Assembly (NCBI RefSeq): GCF_040954645.1
Contig: NC_092807.1
Coordinates: forward strand, 62,001 to 126,000
Length of the DNA stretch: 64,000 nt
Reading direction: 5' to 3'
Source: Diabrotica undecimpunctata
Lineage: Eukaryota; Arthropoda; Insecta; Coleoptera; Chrysomelidae
Positions 1-11,264 of the stretch are shown in pieces (position 1 is the first letter of the stretch; every line of letters starts with the position of its first letter). The position numbers were made by a program, and so were the translations under genes. Below the pieces are notes generated by a model. That model saw nothing but the letters and a program-made list of their open reading frames with translations. It was not told the origin of the DNA and did no database searches.

Positions 1-310
1 TTCGAAGATCGTTTATTATGGACCAAGTTTCTCTTGCTACATTTTTAGAGCTTCCCAGACGATTCTGATAGTACATTTTTTAGCTGTTTTTATAAGTTTT
101 AAATAGGTTTCTTTGTACTTGGAGATATATTCAGTGACAAAGATGTTGGTAGTAAATTTCTTGATGTACAGTAGTGAACGCATATTCTTGGCCAATATGC
201 AGGTACCTTTGATAGTCCAATTTTTGTGATGTTTTGACTGAATTGTAATTAAAGGAAATGCCTTATCTGTAATACAAAAATGAATCGCAAAATGTGTTGG
301 TAAGCGCATA
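1..310 (-). mobile_element. LINE fragment: linker between endonuclease and reverse transcriptase
   Basis: A 90-residue open frame on the minus strand reads like the linker of CR1/Jockey-type LINE ORF2. It has a Lys-Asn-Trp-x-x-Lys-Gly element, then a basic stretch (SLLYIKKF) and a Tyr-x-x-Lys-Leu-Ile-Lys-x-Ala-Lys-Lys motif. That pattern is typical of the segment just before the reverse transcriptase. A frameshift near position 60 breaks the frame. The endonuclease fragment at 1832-2210 lies in the expected upstream position on the same strand, so both may be pieces of one copy split by later insertions. Confidence 0.5.
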
Positions 311-440
311 ACTCAACAAGGCATGGTACAATCTTAACAATTCTTTTTTTTTAATGTTCCTTGAAGTCTAAGGATGGTTTTTACAGCAAGAAAAATTTGA
401 ATAATTTCCGGGAAAACCCTAAAACAGCCCTTTTCTTTTT

Positions 441-518
441 CCCATACAAATATTTTCTAACTAAATGTAGAGTCAATTTTAACTTTATTGCTATTCAATA
501 AAGTTTTTATCAAATTAC
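441..518 (+). repeat. Direct repeat, copy 1 of 2 (78 bp)
   Basis: This 78-bp segment, starting cccatacaaat and ending caaattac, is repeated at 762-839 with only a few differences. Between the copies is AT-rich sequence in which I see no gene. Confidence 0.85.
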
Positions 519-761
519 AAGCACTCTCTGTTGTCCAAACAATGTAGGTGTGTTCCTTTTAATAAATTCGACAGGTGGTTGCAAAATAAGACGAAAAAAC
601 AACTTTAATTTTACACTCCATGTATGGGTAAAACATTGACATTTCCCAGAAAACATTAATACAGTTATTACTTAGAAATAGATCTGAAATGATCTTTTTT
701 CCATAAATAAATAAAATCTTTTATAAATAAATAAAAATAAAGTTTTTCCATAAATATTTTT

Positions 762-839
762 CCCATACAATTGTTTTCTAACTAAATGTAGAGTCAATTT
801 GAACTTTATTGCTATTCAATAAAGTTTTTATTAAATTAC
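762..839 (+). repeat. Direct repeat, copy 2 of 2 (78 bp)
   Basis: Second copy of the repeat at 441-518. Similarity stops at aaattac, where the fold-back element at 838-1702 begins, so this copy is the one abutting the insertion. Confidence 0.85.
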
Positions 840-1702
840 TAGCGCACCCGACAGACTTCGTTCTGTCAAATAGATCAGGAATGTGGCAGTTTATTTCTTT
901 AATTCTCCTGAACAGAACCCTCACCATGATGATAGGGCGGTGTGTGAGGGTCAGCTCGGGTGACCTAAGTATCTTCGCTTCCACGAATTTTGGACCCACT
1001 AAAAACCCCGACTGAGATGTCTGCCAGATGGCTTCAAACTAAGAGGGGAACTTACGGTTTAAATCTGATTGAAAAATAATCTAAAGGGATAGTGGGAACC
1101 TAAAGGTGACAAATATTTATAAAGTGACGCGTATATCAACCAACCGCGTCATTGCAACGGCATACGGTTAGCGATAAAAAAAATTATTGAACAACGTGAT
1201 AGAAGCAACTATACTGAAAGGAAAGTATACAGGAGAGAAAACAGATTTTTGTTAATAATTATGATTCACTTGATTTACAATAAAGCGATTACTGAAAATA
1301 CTTATATATGTCTTATTTCATTATTATTTATTACATCGGTTATTAACCCTATGTTAATAATAATAATAAATAATTAATTATCTCTATGTTTTGTCATTGA
1401 AAGACCCACTTTATAAATATTTGTCACCTTTAGGTTCCCACTATCCCTTCAGATTATTTTTCAATCAGGTTTGAACCTTAAGTTCCCCTCTTAGTTTGAA
1501 GCCCTCTGGTAGATATCCCAGTCCGGGTTTTTAGTCCAAAAGGGTGGCCAAAGTTCTGGAAGCTAAAATACTTAGGTCACCCAAGCTGACCGTCACACAC
1601 CGCCCTACCATCATGGTGACGGTTCTGTTCGGGAGAATTAAAGAAATAAACTGCCATATTCCAAATCTATTTGACAGAACGAAGTCTGTCGGGTCCGCTA
1701 GT
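838..1702. mobile_element. Fold-back MITE with ~290-bp inverted arms
   Basis: The left arm (838-1126) and right arm (1407-1702) are inverted copies of each other. Both outer ends read ACTAGCG(C/G)ACCCGACAG inward. The spacer of about 280 bp has no open frame. Just inside each end is a small hairpin, GACAGA-6 nt-TCTGTC. The short open frames in both arms are shadows of the repeat and not genes. No transposase is present, so this is a non-autonomous element of unknown superfamily. Confidence 0.85.
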
Positions 1703-1831
1703 TGCAAATATAGACAAGCCTATCTAAAAAATCACTGAAACAATAGTCCACATCCACAGAGGGAAAGCGCCACCTAGAAGTAAAGCACAAATTTTGGAGT
1801 TTACGAAAGTTCTGAGCCGAAAAAACCCTAC

Positions 1832-2210
1832 CTAAACTTTGGGTTTTCGAGGATTGTTTGTTAAGAGTGTTAAACTTGGTATATACTGCTTCATGATTGG
1901 ATAGTCCAGCATTAATAATTGTAGAGCGTATATCAAGGAATGAGAAATCTGAGACAATATAATTATGGTAGATGTTGTTTTAGTAATTCTTGTAGGAGAA
2001 TTAACGTGCATTGTGAAACCATACGATTCGAATATATTGACCAAGTCACCGCAGATGACCGTTTTATTAGGCAGATGGTCTAACAAATTTAACAGGTTCT
2101 GAAAAAAATAGGTCCGTGGAAGAATCAGGTGATCTATAAATGCAAACAATGTATAGATTAAGATTCTCGTTGTCGAAAACACAACTTTTTAAACCTTGTT
2201 AGGGTAATAG
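1832..2210 (-). mobile_element. LINE endonuclease-domain fragment
   Basis: Minus-strand translation gives the middle of an apurinic-type endonuclease (EEP fold) as found in LINEs. A VICGD segment corresponds to the usual GDFN motif, here GDLVN. It is followed by FESYGFTMHVNSPTRIT, the conserved block before the THxxG/D region, then Ser-Thr-Ile-Ile. The catalytic Asn after GD is lost and the frame ends early, so this is a dead fragment. It lies in the intron upstream of the first visible SdhB exon. Confidence 0.7.
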
Positions 2211-2324
2211 CTTGTTAAACCTTAATAGCTTGTTTTATATAACAAATTACATTGTTTAAAAATCAATAAAGAAATGTCAGTGTGTAATCTAACAATAAAT
2301 AAAAATGCTGTTTATTTTTTTTAG

Positions 2325-2456
2325 CAAAATTGAGACATCCAGTAAATCCACAAAGATTTATCCATTGCCACATATGTATGTAGTAAAAGACTTGGTGCCT
2401 GATATGAATAACTTCTATCGTCAATATAAATCAATTGAACCATGGTTGCAAAGAAG
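2325..2456 (+). CDS. SdhB: SdhB coding exon (linker region)
   Basis: The acceptor ...tttttttag precedes 2325 and the donor gtaa follows 2456. It encodes [20 protein letters not shown] and on to EPWLQRR, the conserved linker between the 2Fe-2S and cysteine-rich domains. It starts with the last base of a split codon and ends in phase 2, so the last Ser codon (AG|C) is completed at 3616. An antisense open frame over the same bases is a shadow. Confidence 0.95.
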
Positions 2457-5400
2457 GTAAATTTTTTTTTAACTTTACGTGTCTCGACAGCATAGGTCAC
2501 TGACACAGATACAATTTTATTACATATTACATTACAAGAATATACAGTAAAATTACAATCGATAAAGAAATACGTTAAATATTGGTACAATTATCAAATT
2601 CTAAACTACGTTTCTTCTTCTAATTTCCTGGTTTCATAGAGGAAATTAATAAAGTTTTGGAATTGAACTGGTGAGCTGAGAATATTTTGTAGGTTTCGAC
2701 TCAAAATATTATTTTTTCTGTTGTTGTTAAAATAGGGACAGTCTACGAGAATATGTTTAACAGATGGAATATTACCACACTGTGTACATGTAGGTGGATC
2801 TTGGGAAGTCATTAAATGTTTATGAGTTAGTCTTGTATGGCTGATTCTAAGTCGGCGAATTAAGATTTTGTTTTTTCGTGTCATGGGAGGAAATTCAAGC
2901 TTTTTGGTGGGATGGATATCACGAAGCTCGGAAGGGATTTTATTCCAGTGATATTGCCAAGACATTTGGATGATATTTTTAAAATACGACTGTAAATATG
3001 TATGTAATTGTATGTTTTTAGTCTCCATGTTAGAAGATGCGGCTTGTTTTGCAAAGAGGTCGGCTACTTCGTTACCAGTAATTCCTACATGAGACGGAAT
3101 CCAAATCATGGTTAGGGTGAGATTAAACTATCGAAAGAGTTTTGTATAGCTTGAACCAAAGGATGTTCCGTGTACATACTGTTGAGAGAGTAGATAGACG
3201 CTAAAGAGTCTGTACATATTGCTACTTTTTTATATTATGGTGATATTAAGTTTATAGCTAGAGAATAATTCTATTCTCCGAGCACAGATTAAATCTGTGT
3301 TTGAAGTTACAGCACATCCAACAGCTGTAGAACTTTTAGAAGCATCTAAATCTGCGAGATTAAAATCTGCTTTCAATTTTTTCTTGCTTGTTGCAAGTGG
3401 CAACAGTGTCTTTGCCTCGGCAGCAAATTATTAAATCATCTGCATAGAGTGCAAACTTGACTGGAAGCTCAATTTTTTTACAAATATCGTTTAAAGCAAG
3501 TATAAAGAGTGTAGGAGAATGTAAATTTGTCCAAAAATATTGTGTTACTTTTTGTATTCTAAAAAGTATGCCAGTAGTTTTGAGTGGTTAATTTTATACT
3601 TTTTAAATGTTTCAGCGATGACAGCCAAAAGAAAAACACTGAATATTTGCAAAGTGTAGAAGATAGACAGAAGTTGGATGGATTATATGAATGCATTCTA
3701 TGTGCATGTTGTTCTACTTCTTGTCCAAGTTATTGGTGGAATGGTGATAAATATTTAGGCCCTGCTGTTTTAATGCAGGTAAAACAAATTATATTACTAT
3801 AGATTGTCTATCTCAAAGTGACTTGTCTGTACAGGGTAAATGCACAACATCGATGCCATACTTCTTTGCAAACTTGTATTAAAATAAACGTCACTTCTTA
3901 CTACTTAGCCTAATCCATCTTTTGTGTTGAGGGTAGCTTAAGTACTAATTCCCACTAACGACCCTGGCTGGCTTCCTTCTGTCAGTGGTTCTCAAACATA
4001 AATAATATTTGCTACAACATACTTGGGTTAAATTAAAATAAAATAGAAATTAAGAAATGCCTTTTATTTATGTCACACAAGCAGTTTGTTTTTATTTCCA
4101 CAGTATGTGCTAGCGATACAAACCATTTGTTTATAGATTTAAATAAAATCGAATAAAATAAAACTAAAATATAAAAAAACATTTTATTTATGTATTGTTC
4201 CGTTCAAAAGTTAAGAGGGGAAGGACTTTTAAAAATCGCACTACTGTATATGTTGGCAGTAACAAAACGTAGAAATATCCGAAAATAAAACTAATAAATA
4301 AGTTGAAAATAAAAGAAGTCATTGTATTTAATTTCGTGTGTAAGTAATCGTAATTGTACACCATTATATTTAGTTCGTTTTTCTGTCAATCGATTTCAAA
4401 TTTAGTTTCTGCTTAACCATCATCATCATTATTATCGTCACTGTCATCACTATCTCTGTTATTTATATTTATAATAATAAAATTGGTTCGATATCATCCA
4501 ACAAATTGTCAATTTCCCACATTTTTTTTCTGTTGCTATTACGTGGTTTAAGTAGTTTTTCCATTTCTCTGGCGTAATGACCTGGTACGCTGCTGTAATT
4601 AAATTTCGCATTTCAGCTTCTTTAAAATTCGCGATGCGTCCAGCTATATACCGTTTCACTTCATTCCAAATCATTTCGATGGGATTGAGTTCACAGTGAT
4701 AGGGTGGGAGCCTCAGAATCTTCACATTGTGCTTTTTGGCAATATCTTCTATTATTTACCTGTCATATTTTGCTTTGAAGGCCTTGACTACATCAAGTAA
4801 CTCGCATTTTAGGTAATCTTCTTCAAAAAATAGGTCCTTTGACAGAAGCCATTCTTGAATATCTTTTTTTAGTGTTGAACTGTTGGGAATTTGTTCTGAA
4901 TTTCTGCTGTAATAGAACATTGTCCATTATTACAACAGTTTTTTCTTGCAAATTTAACATTAAGATATTTTCGAACCAATCTTCGAAGGTAGGTCCATCC
5001 ATTTCGTCGTGGTAGTCCTGAGTATTTTTCTTTGCCAAAAACGTGAGCTCTGATCCACAGGTAGATCCTGCGTGCAATAAAACGAACCATGCTATTGGAG
5101 CTTTTAATCCTGTTGTCAGACCACGAACAAAAGCATCGCGATGAGATGTAATTGTTTTATCAACCCATTCTTTTTTCACACTGTGCCAGATATTTACCCA
5201 TGATTCATCCAAATACACTATCTTGTATCCTTCTGCACGATATTTACGAATTGCGCGTAAATAAGATGACGCCACGAGATGATTTCAGGTTTTTCAATCA
5301 AAATTGAATTTCTGTCACGTTTTATAAACACAAAATCCATATCACTCAGCAAGCGATGTAGCGTGGCCCGTGAAAAGTTGGGCAAAGTTTCTTCGACATT

Positions 5401-6648
5401 TACAAAAGCTAATATGGTGTTTATTGTTGGTGGTATGTTGTCACGAAAAAATTGATGAACTATTCTACAAATTTGACCCCTGACATCTTCATCGTACTTG
5501 TTGTCACGAGAATTACCAACCTTTCGCTTCTTGGACCTGCTCTTTGGATATTGTAATCCAGCAGGTGATTTCCAGCGTATTCCTGTCGTATGCAAAACAG
5601 AATCTTTTCGCAAACACCACTTATTTCTGACACTTTCCTAATTACACTTGATACATAATCGTTGTTATCCTGATTAAGATAATAATTAATAATATTCATT
5701 AGTATCTGTTTCTCTGAAAGTTTCAGAGCTTTTCCACGTTTTTATTGAACAATTTCCTCCATTTTGCGGTAAAAATTCGGCGTCAAATATAAAAATAGCC
5801 AACAACAGAAAATAACAATAATTGCCAACAGCAAATCACAACAACAGCCACCAACAAATAATAGCAATAACAAAACAGTAACAGTACATCCAAGATGGTA
5901 CAAATAATCGTAACTCGAGTATGTTTACGCGCTCAGAAGAACAAATAAAGACTAATTAAGGCCCTGGATGTATCAAGCTTTTAAACATATTTTGTAAAAG
6001 AATGACTCTAATTGCTGAATAACTTTGAAAGTATTTGCAGTTAATATCAACCAAAATTACAAATTCCTTACACATTATGGCAGTAGTTAGCACCGCAGGG
6101 ACATAAATAACATTTTAAATGTGGCAGTTAGTAGAAATTACCGGAATTATTTTCAACTTTGAAACAAATGTTTATTTAATGCACATTTTATTATACTACT
6201 GCTACTAATAAAAGATAAAAGTTGATAAGTTACTATTAGAAACAAATAATGTATAGTATTATGTAAAATTATTAGCAAACGATATTTGTAAATTACATAA
6301 AATTGTACGTGAGGAATTGTTGAGAACTCCTGGTTTATTTCGTTTATGTTGAAAGATAGACAATAGAGAACGTCATCGCTCACTGCATAAAACTGGCAAC
6401 GTCTTGGCGAAATTCCCATAAGGTTAGCATTGCATATATTACCCTATACAGACTAGTCACATTGAGACAGAGTATATCTGACCCGGCCACGCTTTACTGT
6501 GACATGGATATTATACGACTAATATGTTCAATCTATTTAACCCGCTTTTAGTACCGCTTTTTTTTTCAGCAAACTAAAAAATATTTTTTGTCTAAAATAT
6601 ACTTCAAACAGTTCAAATATCACTTTTGTTTAAAAAATATATATAGCT

Positions 6649-6714
<66 letters not shown>

Positions 6715-7062
6715 GTGGAGAATTAGTGGGCATAATATTTTACAATTAATTTTAGGCTTACCGTTGGATAATTGATTCCAGAGATGAAGCAACAAATAAA
6801 AGATTGGATAAAATGAGGGACCCATTTTCAGCTTATCGTTGCCATACTATTATGAATTGTACTCGAACCTGTCCTAAGGTAAAACATGTAAAGTTGTTTA
6901 GAATTGTAGAGATTTATTCACCTTGAGACCGCATTGTATAGGTTCCTTAATGATTTTTTTTTGTTCCAGGGCTTAAATCCAGGTAGAGCTATTGCCGAAA
7001 TCAAGAAGCTCTTGGGAGGTGTAGCTAAGAAGGATGCACCTCAATTAAACACTGCTGCTTAA
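2325..7062 (+). CDS. SdhB: Succinate dehydrogenase iron-sulfur subunit, C-terminal four exons (partial gene)
   Basis: SdhB is the iron-sulfur subunit of mitochondrial complex II and passes electrons from the flavoprotein to ubiquinone. Four exons join in frame: 2325-2456, 3616-3778, 6756-6878 and 6970-7062 (TAA at 7060-7062). Together they encode about 170 residues: the linker ([20 protein letters not shown]), the [12 protein letters not shown] cluster-binding loop, the [20 protein letters not shown] quinone-site region, [18 protein letters not shown] with the last cysteine ligands, and a normal C-terminus. All introns are GT-AG and all phases match. The 5' exons, including the mitochondrial targeting peptide and the 2Fe-2S ferredoxin domain, are not found in 1-2324 and must lie outside the window. 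The second and third visible junctions are separated by introns loaded with a LINE fragment, a DD~80E transposon and a (TA)n tract. The coding sequence looks intact and functional. Confidence 0.95.
2600..3490 (-). mobile_element. Jockey-type LINE fragment: end of reverse transcriptase and RNase H
   Basis: Minus strand. Around 3430-3470 the translation contains a LYADDLIIC reverse-transcriptase catalytic motif. After deletions and frame breaks, a 167-residue open frame (2606-3109) carries the end of an RNase H domain: [19 protein letters not shown], then the zinc-knuckle-like C-x2-C...H...C tail ([17 protein letters not shown]) usual at the 3' end of Jockey/I-group ORF2. The element sits antisense in the SdhB intron 2457-3615. 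Confidence 0.8.
3616..3778 (+). CDS. SdhB: SdhB coding exon (cluster-binding cysteines)
   Basis: The acceptor ttcag ends at 3615 and the donor gt begins at 3779. The exon completes the split Ser codon and then encodes 54 codons, including [15 protein letters not shown] with the 4Fe-4S/3Fe-4S ligands and the [17 protein letters not shown] quinone-pocket segment. All of it is near-invariant in animal SdhB. Confidence 0.97.
4417..5763 (-). mobile_element. DD~80E (Sailor-like) transposon remnant, copy 1
   Basis: Broken minus-strand transposase of the IS630-Tc1-mariner superfamily in the SdhB intron 3779-6755. In order: an N-terminal helix-turn-helix region (5460-5763, two frames), a middle domain (5218-5613), a DDE core with YLDESWVN and VVIMDN (4823-5275), and the final [14 protein letters not shown] block (4459-4725). 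An acidic Asp/Ser tail follows near 4417-4456 in another frame. The nucleotide distance from the second Asp to the Glu is about 247 nt, so about 81 residues lie between them. Tc1 and mariner have 34-41. At least three frameshifts make it inactive. Related copies lie at 41400-41880 (fragment) and 53823-55182. Confidence 0.75.
6652..6708. repeat. (TA)n microsatellite
   Basis: An almost pure TA tract of about 57 bp in the SdhB intron, ending 47 bp before the exon at 6756. Peptides of alternating Ile and Tyr read from it are artefacts. Confidence 0.97.
6756..6878 (+). CDS. SdhB: SdhB coding exon
   Basis: The acceptor ttttag ends at 6755 and the donor gtaaaa begins at 6879. Its 41 codons start [20 protein letters not shown] and end [13 protein letters not shown], with the last cysteine ligands of the Fe-S clusters. 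Both ends are in phase 0. Confidence 0.97.
6970..7062 (+). CDS. SdhB: SdhB terminal coding exon
   Basis: The acceptor ttccag ends at 6969 after a short 91-bp intron. It encodes [20 protein letters not shown] and a short tail, then TAA at 7060-7062. The length and end of the protein are normal for the family. The 3' UTR follows; its end is not clear to me. Confidence 0.97.
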   Translation, partial: GLNPGRAIAEIKKLLGGVAKKDAPQLNTAA

Positions 7063-7627
7063 CTGTGCAGTGTCAACATTATTACCAATAGAAGTCTTAA
7101 TTAAATTTTCATAATAGCATAGAAAAAGAAACAGAGAAACTTAATATTCACTAATCAGCAATAATAATGGGGACGCTACACTACAATTTTTGTCTTTTTC
7201 TTTTATTTACGTCGTTAATAATATTGAAGTTTTTAAAATATTTTTTTTTTTCCGTATCAAATAAGCTAAAAGAGGTTTCTTTTTTATTATTCTTTTAATT
7301 TAATTATTTCATCTATTATACTTTAAAATTGTTAAATAATTTGTGTTAAATACTACTTAACCACACAGTTTATCTTTACTCTAGACCTAACAAATTATAT
7401 GTTATCTAAAAGAATTGGTGTGTTTACTGTGTGATACTTCACGAATAAGAAATAATTCAAACAGTAACTTTCTTTTTAACTGGTCACACAATTTTTAATT
7501 AATAACGTACTTCATAACACCCTATTTACTGCTTGGCAAGTGCAATGGTGCCCCCTAATTAACAGCAATTCATGTAGAATTGGTAAAAGATTATAAAGAT
7601 TGATGTCAACGCTCAAAATAGTGTTAA

Positions 7628-7632
<5 letters not shown>

Positions 7633-7711
<79 letters not shown>
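7633..7711. repeat. (TA)n microsatellite
   Basis: Pure TA tract of about 79 bp, downstream of SdhB. The rest of 7063-8050 shows no open frame or repeat I recognise. Confidence 0.97.
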
Positions 7712-7713
<2 letters not shown>

Positions 7714-8055
7714 AGCCCACATAATGGCTTTTTACATTATATTAAACAAGGGGTAGGGTTGAAAGGAAGGCTACTGTATATTTAAAATTTATTATTTCAG
7801 GTATTATTATTGATTATCTTATCTATTTCAGACTTAATTTTTTCAGTTTGTTATAAATTTACTTGTATTAAAATTTTCTTTTAAATTTAAATAATTTGCA
7901 TATATGTATTAAGCTTAAGCAGTATTTCATTTTAAAGCGAACATTTTGTTGATGTATTTTTTCCTGTGTTGAATGATTTAAATAAATATTTTGTTACATA
8001 CTTAGATTTATTTCATATTCTCGACTAAGAAGGATAAGTGAACACCGTGGGTGTT

Positions 8056-8640
8056 TACGAGCCATTCCCCATATCAGTTGGCCCACCTATGGAATTTGCA
8101 GTCCATTACCATAAACAAATTATACTCTGCATATAAGTTCCCATATTAATTAATATCGCATTTGTATTAATATTTATTAAAAACATTACACTTATGGTTT
8201 TTTATTTATTTTTAACAATAAAAAAAATTCACTAAACCCTGGCTATACATTCACTTATGTTAATATACGTTGATTTTTTTCATAATTACGTTAAATTCAG
8301 ACTTAGCTATGGAAAAATGACATCAAAACAATAATATTGTCAGTTAATGTCAAATGCATTTTGTAGTATTGTAAAGCTTTTTGCCGTTTGTGGATTGTAC
8401 GATGGGTCGAGGTAAAGTTCACGATAAGAGAATTTGTTCAATCATTATTAGATTTTTTAATTCTGGAAAATCTAATTCGGAAATCGCGAATATGTTGCAA
8501 TTGCGACGCTATAGTTTAAAAAATATAGTCAGAAGATACAAGGAAGTCAGCAAATTATATGGTTTCTAGATCAACATGTCACCGAGAGGCCTATGAAAAG
8601 TAAAAAATTAAAAGAATATTTGCCAAATGATAAGTAAAAT
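8056..8640 (+). mobile_element. Tc1 transposon fragment (family shared with 34221-35417)
   Basis: Near 8061-8087 lies the terminal repeat CCATATCAGTTGGCCCA, the same end as in the copy at 34.2-35.4 kb. At 8402-8569 the frame MGRGK...IIIRFFNSGKSNSEIA...IVRRYKE is the N-terminal DNA-binding (paired-like HTH) part of a Tc1 transposase. The leader before the ATG (agctttttgccgtttgtg) also matches the other copy. About 300 bp of unrelated sequence separates the terminal repeat from the start, and the catalytic domain is missing. Confidence 0.75.
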
Positions 8641-8959
8641 AAACAGAAAAATTAAATGTATATGCTAAAATTCGATTCCTAACGATTCTCTAACGTCAAA
8701 ATTAAAATATACTTCATAAAATTTGTCTCACATTAACATTGGTGGATAAAAAATCGTTAAGTCAAACAAACTAACATTAATAGTAGAGAAAATAATGTAA
8801 TCAGCACATGTTTTTGGGGAAGAAGCAGTTACACCAATCCAACAGTTATTTTTAACATTAATATATATCGAGGGCAAAAGCTTCAAGAATTGAAAATATA
8901 TCAAACAAATGATGAAATGGTTCAAGTTGAAGAAGAGTTTTGTCATTACATGATTTCCA

Positions 8960-9075
8960 AGATGCATAGCTGCAGTTATTTGTACTTTAATACGAATTTA
9001 TTCTTATGGAGGTGCAAATGTAGAAATATATCGTTCAGAAAAAGAATTTTTGCATTAAATGTTCAAAAAATCAGT

Positions 9076-9162
<87 letters not shown>

Positions 9163-9480
9163 TTGTTGCAAAATGGCTGGGTTCTGTACAAGATCAAACA
9201 ACATTTAGTCATCGTCGCATACAAGATTTAAAACTGGAGACTTTGTTAGGTTTGTACTATTTTTATATTTGATCAGTGTGGTTACAATTTGAAATCATAT
9301 TTGATGACACTGCGAGAACAAGAAGCAGAGAATCTTTATAATGAATCTCGCATACGAACTAGGAATATTGTGGAAAGGCAATACAAGGCATGGAAACGAT
9401 GATTCCCAATTTTTAAAAATCTAATGAGGTTAAATTTGAAAATGACTAAATGTAATAGTAGTAGCAACACCAGTATTTCG
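8960..9480 (+). mobile_element. PIF/Harbinger transposase fragment split by a (TA)n tract
   Basis: Plus-strand pieces match the nuclease half of Harbinger (HARBI1-like) transposases. GGANVEIYRSEK...ALNVQKISD lies before the microsatellite. NIVAKWLGSVQDQTTFSHRR follows it and corresponds to the usual (I/V)VARWPGSxHDxxxF block. Near 9340-9430 are AENLYNESRIRTRNIVERQY and WKRRFPIF, the family's C-terminal helix motif. A one-base deletion, the (TA)n expansion and lost sequence break the frame. Confidence 0.75.
9079..9156. repeat. (TA)n microsatellite inside Harbinger remnant
   Basis: A 78-bp pure TA tract lying exactly between two adjacent conserved blocks of the Harbinger transposase. It therefore arose or expanded after the element inserted. 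Confidence 0.97.
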
Positions 9481-10049
9481 TAACATCACCGTAGAAAATG
9501 GTGTCTTGTTTCCTGTAGATCATAATCTAGATAACAAGAAAACCGTTAAATCCATAAAAGGGAAACAAAAAGAAGACAATTTCCGTTAATTTCGAAGTGA
9601 AATTGGGGGAACATTGTTGGGAATTATGTATTAGACAACCTTTTGTACAACAATTTCTAAAAGAATATTTTCTATCAAATCAATTGTTTTGTTTCTGAGG
9701 GTAATTTACAATGTATAATTTTTAAACTTTAACTTTTATGATACTTGTACGTATATTAATCATAAATATATTAGTTCAGCAATTATTGTACTGTGTTCTT
9801 AAAATTTGTGTATAGTTTAAATTTAGTTATAAAATAAAAATGGCATTAATAGACAACACTTTTTGTACAGTATATTGTTACGATAAATATTACTCATAAC
9901 CTAAACTGTTATCATGTTTTTCTAATAAGTATTTTTCTAGTAGGGTCACCTACGATAAAACCTGTTTGTGTTCCATGCCATTCGAGGGAGTTCAGCAAAG
10001 GTCACCATCCGGTTCGAGGGAACTCTGGAATAACGGCTATTTAATATAT

Positions 10050-10560
10050 ATATACACTCGCGATCATAAAATCCGGGTCATCTTGAAAATTTCAAGTTTC
10101 TTCAATATTTTTGCCTCTGGTGCAGTAATAACCTTTTTTTTTGGCTAATGTATTTTTTATTTGTCATCAATGATTGTTTTGAAAGAAAAAAAAATGGTTT
10201 TTTATTGTTTTTATTGAAAAAAACAGAAAACAAATCAAGTTGTTGATAAAACAGACATACGAAAAAATATGGAAAATACAGAACGTGGTAAAAAATCAGT
10301 GAAATTTCAATGACCAATATTGTGTATTGCCTCCCCTTGCTCTAATAACCTCTTGCAGACGACGGGGCATACTCTCAATTTTTCTCCGGATTACATGTGG
10401 TATGTTATTCCACTCACTCACTAACAGATCCTTAAGCTCCTGTGCGTTGTTAGGAGGAGGTGTATGGGTTTGAATACGTTTTTTCAAATCGTCTCAGAGA
10501 TGTTCGATGGGATTCAGTTAGCTACCAAGAAATTGAAAAATCAACAGGCCACTCATTATA
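10050..10560 (-). mobile_element. Tc1-like transposase 3' fragment
   Basis: Minus strand. A remnant of LNPIEHLWDDL at about 10490-10540 (one stop inside) is followed by a frame (10296-10487) reading KKRIQTHTPPPNN...IPRRL-type MPRRLQEVIRARGGNTQYW, the typical C-terminal end of a Tc1 transposase. The candidate terminal repeat, CACTCGCGATCATAAAATCCGG, is at about 10055-10077. The 5' part is lost. Confidence 0.75.
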
Positions 10561-11264
10561 TGAAATAATAAAACAATTAATGAATGCTTTTCAATTGAAC
10601 TTAGATGAATGAAGAGGCCAAAATCGTATTTGTAGACAATATCCTCATGCTTTTTTTATGCCATGTGGATGACATTAGCTCAATTTAGTCATTGGAGATT
10701 CAGCTATATCTTATACATAATCAACATACTTTTTTGGTATTGTACAACTTTAATACACATTTTGAAGCAAAGCTTCTATACTGACGCTTTTTTCTTTTTT
10801 TCTCTTCAGTAAAATGTCTTTCACTACTCTCGATAAAATCGTTCTAGTCATCATATGTTTTCTCTAAGAAGGTTTAAATTAAAAACCGCATCAAAAATAT
10901 CTAACAAAATATAGACATTAAATGAGAAGTAAAAAATATGAAGGATATCTGTCACTAAAAGATTCGATTTTAAAATATATTTTTTTGTCAGGAATATCTT
11001 TCAAAGTTCAGTCCAGTGTTTCAAAGGACCTGTTGTGCGCATACTAGATTCGTCCCAAACTATTAATTTGTATACATGTAAAATTTTCCGGTTCCGAGGT
11101 ATAATCCTGTTTCTGATCTACAAATTTCTGGAAGGGATAGAAAAGGAAGACAGAGGCGACATGCTTGGGCACAACATGTCGGAAAAGGGCGTTGATATTG
11201 GTATGACTTAAGATAAAAACTTACCTTCAGTAATTAATGTTAGAGATACCTATAAGTATAGGTT

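Noticed and set aside
778..1738. Two similar ~70-codon open frames on opposite strands (778-999 and 1544-1738)
   Set aside because: They are the two arms of the fold-back MITE read in the same sense, not a protein family.
1..2324. Possible 5' SdhB exon with the 2Fe-2S domain
   Set aside because: I looked for the conserved SCREGICGSCAMN region in all frames and did not see it; the gene's 5' exons must lie before the window.
2321..2590. 89-codon antisense open frame over an SdhB exon
   Set aside because: It is the reverse shadow of a coding exon and has no motif of its own.
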